A stretch of 9,593 bases of DNA, taken from Phil1 sp964600045. GTDB taxonomy: Bacteria > Bacillota > Clostridia > Christensenellales > CAG-138. Numbering within the stretch: position 1 is the stretch's first letter; each line of letters starts with the position of its first letter. The stretch covers positions 1 to 9,593 of the forward strand of contig CAZRHS010000051.1 in the NCBI GenBank assembly GCA_964600045.1. Direction: 5' to 3'. The notes beneath the pieces were generated by a model. The model had not been told where the DNA came from and made no database searches. It saw only the letters and a list, made by a program, of their open reading frames with translations. This document shows, one piece after another, positions 6,420-9,593 of this stretch. The position numbers and the translations under genes are program-made.

Positions 6420-7196
6420 TTATCGAGTGGTTATTTCGGCATGCGCGGCAACAACAGTTTTGCCGGCCTCCACGGATTGCGTAAGCCAGACATTACCGCC
6501 TATTACGCAATTGTCGCCAATATAAACATCCCCGCCGAGTATTGTGGCGCCCGCGTATATAACAACATTGTTGCCTATATTCGGATGGCGCTTTGTACCC
6601 TTTACCAATACTCCGCCGCTGCCGACCTCAAAGCTCCTCGCGCCAAGCGTTACGCCCTGATAAAGCTTAACATGCTCGCCTATAACGGTGGTCTCCCCTA
6701 TTACCACGCCCGTGCCGTGGTCAATAAAGAAGTATCTGCCTATTGTTGCGCCCGGGTGTATATCTATACCCGTAAGCGAGTGGGCATGCTCCGTCATCAT
6801 GCGCGGCAGAAGCGGGACACCGAGAACATACAGTTCGTGCGCTATGCGGAACGTGCTTATCGCCTCAAACGCGGGATAGGCAAGCAGTATTTCCTCGCGG
6901 CTTTTAGCGGCAGGGTCGCCCTCGTAAGCGGCCTGTATATCCGTATTCAAAATTGTTCTTATATCATCAAGGCGAGAGAAAAGGCCATCAGCCACTTTTT
7001 CGCATTCCGCGCTCCCGCCGTACACACTGCTCAATATATCCATAAGCAACGCGCGGAGACGATACAAGCTGGCCTGTTCACGGAACTCATCGGGGTTAAC
7101 GGAAAATATTTCCGGAAACAGCACTATTCGTGACAGCTCGATAAACTCCGCCATGTCGTTTTTAAGCGTTGCGTAAGATCCGGCGCTCTGATACAT
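6420..7196 (-). CDS. cysE: Serine O-acetyltransferase
   Basis: A 258-residue enzyme that acetylates L-serine with acetyl-CoA to O-acetylserine, the first committed step of cysteine synthesis. An N-terminal helical domain (about 1-135) is followed by left-handed beta-helix hexapeptide repeats. Catalytic equivalents of the E. coli enzyme are visible: Asp145 in GIDIHP, His160 in the DHGTG motif and His204 in KRHPNIG. The GRYFFIDHGTGVVIGE stretch is typical of the longer CysE/EpsC branch of Firmicutes and Bacteroidetes. The C-terminus ends in ITTR and lacks the terminal isoleucine that inserts into CysK in the enterobacterial cysteine synthase complex, so that complex may not form in the classic way. 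ATG 7196 lies one base after the cysK stop, with GAGGAG inside the end of cysK as its ribosome binding site. No terminator follows, so read-through into scfA is possible. Confidence 0.95.
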   Translation of the reverse strand: MYQSAGSYATLKNDMAEFIELSRIVLFPEIFSVNPDEFREQASLYRLRALLMDILSSVYGGSAECEKVADGLFSRLDDIRTILNTDIQAAYEGDPAAKSREEILLAYPAFEAISTFRIAHELYVLGVPLLPRMMTEHAHSLTGIDIHPGATIGRYFFIDHGTGVVIGETTVIGEHVKLYQGVTLGARSFEVGSGGVLVKGTKRHPNIGNNVVIYAGATILGGDVYIGDNCVIGGNVWLTQSVEAGKTVVAAHAEITTR

Positions 7197-7197
7197 A

Positions 7198-8139
7198 TTA
7201 CTCCTCGTCGCAGCTGAAAAGCCTGGTTGAAAGATATCTGTCACCGGTATCGGGCATAAGAACGACTATCTGCTTGCCCGCGTTTTCTTCGCGCTCAGCA
7301 AGCTTAACGGCCGCCGCGAGCGCGGCGCCCGAGGATATGCCGACAAGCACGCCTTCTTTTTTGCCCATCATGCGGCCATACTTAAAGGCATCCTCATCGG
7401 TTATGGGCATAACCTCGTCATATATACCCGTATCAAGTATTTCAGGCACGAAGCCCGCGCCTATTCCCTGAATGCCGTGAGGACCTTTGCGGCCTTCGGA
7501 AAGTACTGGCGATGTTGCGGGTTCAACGGCAACAACCTTTATCGCGCTGTTCTGCTCCTTAAGATATTTGCCTGTTCCGGTTATGGTGCCGCCGGTACCT
7601 ACGCCGGCAACAAATATATCAACCTTGCCATCGGTCGCGGAATAAATTTCCGGACCGGTTGTTGTGTAATGCGCGGCAACGTTGGCGGGGTTTACGAACT
7701 GGCCGGCTATAAAGCTGTTTGGAGTATCCTTCGCAAGCTGCTCGGCAAGCTCGATAGCGCCGCTCATGCCCTTTGCGCCGGGGCTAAGCACAAGCTCCGC
7801 GCCGTAGGCCTTCATTATCTGGCGGCGTTCAACGCTCATGCTGTCCGGCATTACTATAATAAGCTTGTATCCCCTTGTCGCCGCAACGGAAGCAAGGCCG
7901 ATACCGGTATTGCCGGAGGTGGGTTCTATTATTACGGAATCCTTATTAAGCACGCCGCGTGCTTCCGCATCGTTTATCATGGCAAGCGCGACGCGATCTT
8001 TTACAGAGCCTGCGGGGTTGAACATTTCAAGCTTCGCTATGATTTTCGCTTTAAGATTAAGCTCTTTTTCAATATGCGTAAGCTCCACAAGCGGAGTGTT
8101 TCCTATAAGCTGTTCAGCTGAAGTATAGATGGTTGACAT
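7198..8139 (-). CDS. cysK: Cysteine synthase A (O-acetylserine sulfhydrylase)
   Basis: A 313-residue PLP enzyme that converts O-acetylserine and sulfide to cysteine, the usual length for CysK. The cofactor lysine is Lys47 in NPAGSVKDR. Substrate-binding loops PTSGNTG and the phosphate-binding GVGTGGT are intact, and a HGIQGIGAGFVP stretch near the C-terminal third is typical of CysK rather than CysM or cystathionine beta-synthase. ATG 8139 follows AAGGAG (8153-8148) at 8-nt spacing. It forms an operon with cysE, which starts one base after its stop. Upstream lies the terminator of the tRNA-Leu gene. I could not identify a convincing promoter in the 40 bp between them, so expression may use a weak promoter or read-through from the tRNA. 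No T-box or S-box leader fits in this space. Confidence 0.96.
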   Translation of the reverse strand: MSTIYTSAEQLIGNTPLVELTHIEKELNLKAKIIAKLEMFNPAGSVKDRVALAMINDAEARGVLNKDSVIIEPTSGNTGIGLASVAATRGYKLIIVMPDSMSVERRQIMKAYGAELVLSPGAKGMSGAIELAEQLAKDTPNSFIAGQFVNPANVAAHYTTTGPEIYSATDGKVDIFVAGVGTGGTITGTGKYLKEQNSAIKVVAVEPATSPVLSEGRKGPHGIQGIGAGFVPEILDTGIYDEVMPITDEDAFKYGRMMGKKEGVLVGISSGAALAAAVKLAEREENAGKQIVVLMPDTGDRYLSTRLFSCDEE

Positions 8140-8192
8140 TTTATTTTCTCCTTAAAAAATTTAATCACATTAGTTTGCAGGCTATTTTTTTG

Positions 8193-8225
8193 AAAAACAA
8201 AAAAGCAGCCGTATCTGCTGCTTTT
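8193..8225 (-). terminator. Rho-independent terminator downstream of tRNA-Leu
   Basis: On the - strand AAAAGCAGC and GCTGCTTTT pair around a 7-nt loop (arms at 8225-8217 and 8209-8201). They are followed by a TTTTTTGTTTTT tract, a classic intrinsic terminator that starts 7 nt after the tRNA CCA end. It separates the tRNA from cysK. Confidence 0.85.
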
Positions 8226-8232
8226 CTGCGAC

Positions 8233-8315
8233 TGGTGCGGCTGGCGAGATTTGAACTCGCAAGCTTTCGCCGGCGGATTTTAAGTCCGCTGTGTATGCCG
8301 TTCCACCACAGCCGC
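8233..8315 (-). tRNA. tRNA-Leu (anticodon UAA)
   Basis: An 83-nt class II tRNA with CCA encoded in the gene. The acceptor stem pairs GCGGCTG with CAGCCGC, followed by discriminator A and CCA. The D-arm (GTG/CAC with GG in the loop), the anticodon stem GCGGA/TCCGC with loop CTTAAAA (anticodon TAA at 8282-8280), a 12-nt variable arm with a short GAAA-capped stem, and the T-arm GCGAG-TTCAAAT-CTCGC are all present. The long variable arm, the discriminator A and the anticodon together identify leucine, reading UUA and UUG codons. Confidence 0.96.
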
Positions 8316-8325
8316 ATCCTCTGAC

Positions 8326-8355
8326 ATTATAAATCAAAATAAAGGCAGCAGTCAA
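8326..8355 (-). promoter_or_regulatory. Promoter of tRNA-Leu
   Basis: On the - strand TTGACT (8355-8350) and TATAAT (8331-8326) are separated by 18 bp. Transcription would begin near 8319, only a few bases before the mature tRNA 5' end at 8315, leaving a very short 5' leader for RNase P to remove. Confidence 0.8.
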
Positions 8356-8381
8356 TATTTATAAAATGACACCGCCCGGAA

Positions 8382-8688
8382 AATGCCGTTTAATTAAAGT
8401 GCGTGAGTTTTACAGACTAAGCCAAAACATCATAAGACACCAAGCACAGCATCACCGCGGTGTTTTCAGGCCCCTGAAAAAGCCGACAAAAACCGACCCC
8501 TTCACAGGGCCTGGTACAGATGCACCTGAGTGCATCGGCGCTGTGGCGTATGCAATTGCGCATATCCTTACGCATATCGTGCCTAATGTCCTTTCGCCGT
8601 TTTTAATGATTGTATATTATATATCCGAGTAACCGAAATTGGAACCCCCAATTATAAATTTTTATGTACTAAAAACGCATAATAATTC
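8382..8688. other. Non-coding interval with strong inverted repeats (possible structured RNA)
   Basis: No convincing gene is seen in this stretch of about 300 bp. It contains a perfect 7-bp hairpin with a CTGA loop (8519-8536) and a longer stem pairing CAGGCCC/GGGCCTG plus TGAA/TTCA (8467-8478 with 8501-8513). A self-complementary CACCGCGGTG lies at 8453-8462. A long-range pairing joins 8437-8450 and 8540-8549, closing around these. A TATAAT on the - strand (8621-8616), lacking a good -35, could start a - strand RNA; on the + strand CGCCG-TTTTT (8595-8604) could end one. The middle base pair of the long-range helix is a G-U only on the - strand, while another stem favours +, so the strand is undecided. 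Low-confidence candidate for a regulatory RNA such as a 6S-like RNA; no family was recognised. Confidence 0.35.
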
Positions 8689-9138
8689 CTACGGCTTTTG
8701 CTTTAACTCCGCACGTATGCGGCGAAAACGTTCCGGCACATTTGAAAGCTCCATATCGCGCGGAGCATCGGTTGTGCCCGCGGCCTTTGCCGTTTCATAG
8801 TACCAGCATTTGTATTCCACAACCTCCATTGTATGTTTAAGCTCCTCTATCTGCTTTTGCAGCGCCTCGCGCTGGCGAGTGAACATGGCAAGGCGAAGGT
8901 CTATTGTATCGTCCCCCATCAGTGCAAGCTCAATATACTGCCGTATATCTTTAATCGACATTCCGGCTTTTTTCATGCAGCCTATTATCTTAAGCCACTC
9001 TATATCCGATTCCTTGAACACGCGGATTCCGCCGCTTGAACGCTCAACAAACGGGAGCAGCCCTTCCTTATCGTAATAACGAAGCGTTGAGGCGCTGATG
9101 CCCAAAAGCTTTGCAGTTTCACCAACCGTGTATACCAT
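8689..9138 (-). CDS. MerR-family transcriptional regulator, AdhR-like
   Basis: A 149-residue MerR regulator. Residues 1-70 form the winged helix-turn-helix DNA-binding domain: VYTVGETAKLLGIS with a STLRYYDKEGLLP recognition region, then the SGGIRVF wing. A dimerisation coiled coil (about 85-115) and a short tail without a large ligand-binding domain follow. It has two cysteines, Cys54 in IIGCMKKAGMSIKDI and Cys111. Cys54 falls where B. subtilis AdhR carries its thiol sensor (Cys52), from memory of that family. ATG 9138 follows GGAGG (9148-9144); an upstream in-frame extension of 80 residues runs through the operator and is not credible. It diverges from the CMD-family gene, whose promoter carries the matching CTTAAAG-N4-CTTTAAG dyad, so it probably activates that gene on electrophile or aldehyde stress. 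The inducer is inferred, not shown. Confidence 0.92.
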   Translation of the reverse strand: MVYTVGETAKLLGISASTLRYYDKEGLLPFVERSSGGIRVFKESDIEWLKIIGCMKKAGMSIKDIRQYIELALMGDDTIDLRLAMFTRQREALQKQIEELKHTMEVVEYKCWYYETAKAAGTTDAPRDMELSNVPERFRRIRAELKQKP

Positions 9139-9167
9139 ATTTGCCTCCGCATATTCAAAAATAACAA

Positions 9168-9198
9168 TTGACTTAAAGTATGCTTTAAGTTGTAGCAT
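9168..9198 (+). promoter_or_regulatory. MerR-type promoter with 19-bp spacer and AdhR-like operator
   Basis: TTGACT (9168-9173) and TAGCAT (9193-9198) are separated by 19 bp, longer than the usual 17 and typical of promoters that MerR proteins activate by DNA distortion. The spacer region carries a perfect dyad, ACTTAAAG and CTTTAAGT (9171-9178 and 9183-9190) around TATG. Its core equals the CTTAAAG-N4-CTTTAAG operator described for AdhR in B. subtilis. It faces the CMD-family gene. Confidence 0.88.
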
Positions 9199-9268
9199 AT
9201 ACATGAAGTTTAATGAGAGTATACAGCCCGCAGGCTGCAGCGTCAATAAGCAAAGGAGGAATAAAAAA

Positions 9269-9592
9269 ATGGCTGTAAAACAAACCGCCGGAAGGGATTC
9301 ATTGGGTAAATTCGCCCCAAAGTTCGCGGAATTGAACGACGATGTGCTTTTTGGCGAGGTATGGAGCCGGGAAGACAAGCTCTCCTTGCGCGACCGCTCG
9401 CTGGTAACCGTTGTTGCGCTGATGGCGCAGGGACTTACGGACGAAAGCTTCCGCTACCATTTGATAAGCGCCAAGAAGAACGGCATCACCAAGGAAGAAA
9501 TTGTCGAAATAGTAACCCACGCGGCATTTTACTGCGGCTGGCCCAAGGCCTGGGCGGTATTCCGCATGGCAAAAGAAATATGGGATGAATAA
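9269..9592 (+). CDS. Carboxymuconolactone decarboxylase (CMD/AhpD-like) family protein
   Basis: A 107-residue single-domain CMD-family protein, close to the common length of the small members. It has the LRDRSLVTVVALMAQG helix and the conserved HAAFYCGWPKAW motif (His84, Cys89, Trp91, Pro92). It lacks the AhpD CXXC, so it is not an obvious peroxidase-type alkylhydroperoxidase; Cys89 is the only cysteine. The true function is unknown; such proteins are often linked to aldehyde, peroxide or quinone stress, and YraC, an AdhR-regulated protein of B. subtilis, belongs to this family. ATG 9269 follows AAAGGAGGA with 9-nt spacing from GGAGG (9255-9259); an in-frame upstream extension crosses the promoter and is rejected. 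The gene is complete, with its TAA one base from the window end. Expression is expected to depend on the divergent MerR protein. Confidence 0.92.
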   Translation: MAVKQTAGRDSLGKFAPKFAELNDDVLFGEVWSREDKLSLRDRSLVTVVALMAQGLTDESFRYHLISAKKNGITKEEIVEIVTHAAFYCGWPKAWAVFRMAKEIWDE

Positions 9593-9593
9593 A

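Noticed and set aside
6441..7133. 230-codon + strand open frame opposite cysE
   Set aside because: Antisense to a clear serine acetyltransferase with all catalytic residues; the composition is that of a mirror frame (many Tyr, Ile, Ala), with no start signal or domain.
7477..8121. 214-codon + strand open frame opposite cysK
   Set aside because: Antisense to a full-length cysK, with no ribosome binding site and no recognisable motifs.
8366..8632. 88-codon + strand open frame between the tRNA and the MerR gene
   Set aside because: No ribosome binding site, starts beside the tRNA promoter, and overlaps the inverted repeats; the hydrophobic tail alone is not enough to call a gene.
9224..9237. 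Small hairpin CAGCC-CGCA-GGCTG in the leader of the CMD gene
   Set aside because: Only 5 bp, no U-tract, and too small to call an attenuator without further support.
9098..9268. 57-codon upstream extension of the CMD-family protein
   Set aside because: It runs through the MerR operator and promoter and starts inside the regulator gene; the ATG at 9269 has a strong ribosome binding site.
9139..9378. 80-codon N-terminal extension of the MerR regulator
   Set aside because: It starts inside the CMD gene on the opposite strand and crosses the operator; MerR proteins begin with the helix-turn-helix, as the shorter start does.

Overview
The window looks like a chromosomal segment of an anaerobic gut-type bacterium of class Clostridia (Firmicutes). 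The evidence is a SCIFF ranthipeptide precursor with its radical SAM/SPASM maturase, a pair that is nearly a signature of Clostridia. Strong AGGAGG-type ribosome binding sites, sigma-A promoters and a CCA-encoding tRNA-Leu agree with this. Base composition is moderate and fairly even, and no mobile element, IS or CRISPR array is visible.

Layout. (1) Positions 1-109 hold the 3' end of an unidentified + strand gene. (2) A + strand operon (341-3143) follows a good promoter at 177-205. It encodes an exported lipoprotein-like peptidase C26 (gamma-glutamyl hydrolase/PuuD-like), a small membrane-anchored protein of unknown function, a membrane-anchored alpha/beta hydrolase and a cytosolic esterase-like alpha/beta hydrolase. 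(3) A convergent hairpin terminator (3142-3162) separates it from a long - strand block. Read in the direction of transcription, that block runs: tRNA-Leu(UAA), cysK, cysE, scfA (49-aa SCIFF precursor, 6195-6344), scfB (radical SAM maturase), a PLP-dependent Orn/Lys/Arg decarboxylase-family enzyme, and a small two-helix membrane protein. scfA has its own perfect consensus promoter. An intrinsic terminator/attenuator lies between scfA and scfB and probably makes far more peptide message than maturase message. The decarboxylase is coupled to scfB by an ATGA overlap. (4) About 300 bp (8382-8688) has no convincing gene but has several strong inverted repeats and may be a structured RNA. (5) At the right end a MerR-family regulator (-) diverges from a carboxymuconolactone decarboxylase (CMD) family gene (+). 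A perfect CTTAAAG-N4-CTTTAAG dyad sits inside a 19-bp promoter spacer, the arrangement of the AdhR aldehyde-stress circuit of Bacillus subtilis.

How the genes work together. CysE and CysK make cysteine from serine. Directly downstream lies a peptide in which 7 of 49 residues are cysteine, and a maturase carrying three predicted iron-sulfur clusters that cross-links those cysteines as thioethers. Cysteine supply and ranthipeptide production are therefore physically linked. The decarboxylase and small membrane protein downstream of scfB are co-transcribed but have no demonstrated role in the peptide pathway. The MerR/CMD pair is a self-contained electrophile/aldehyde-response module.
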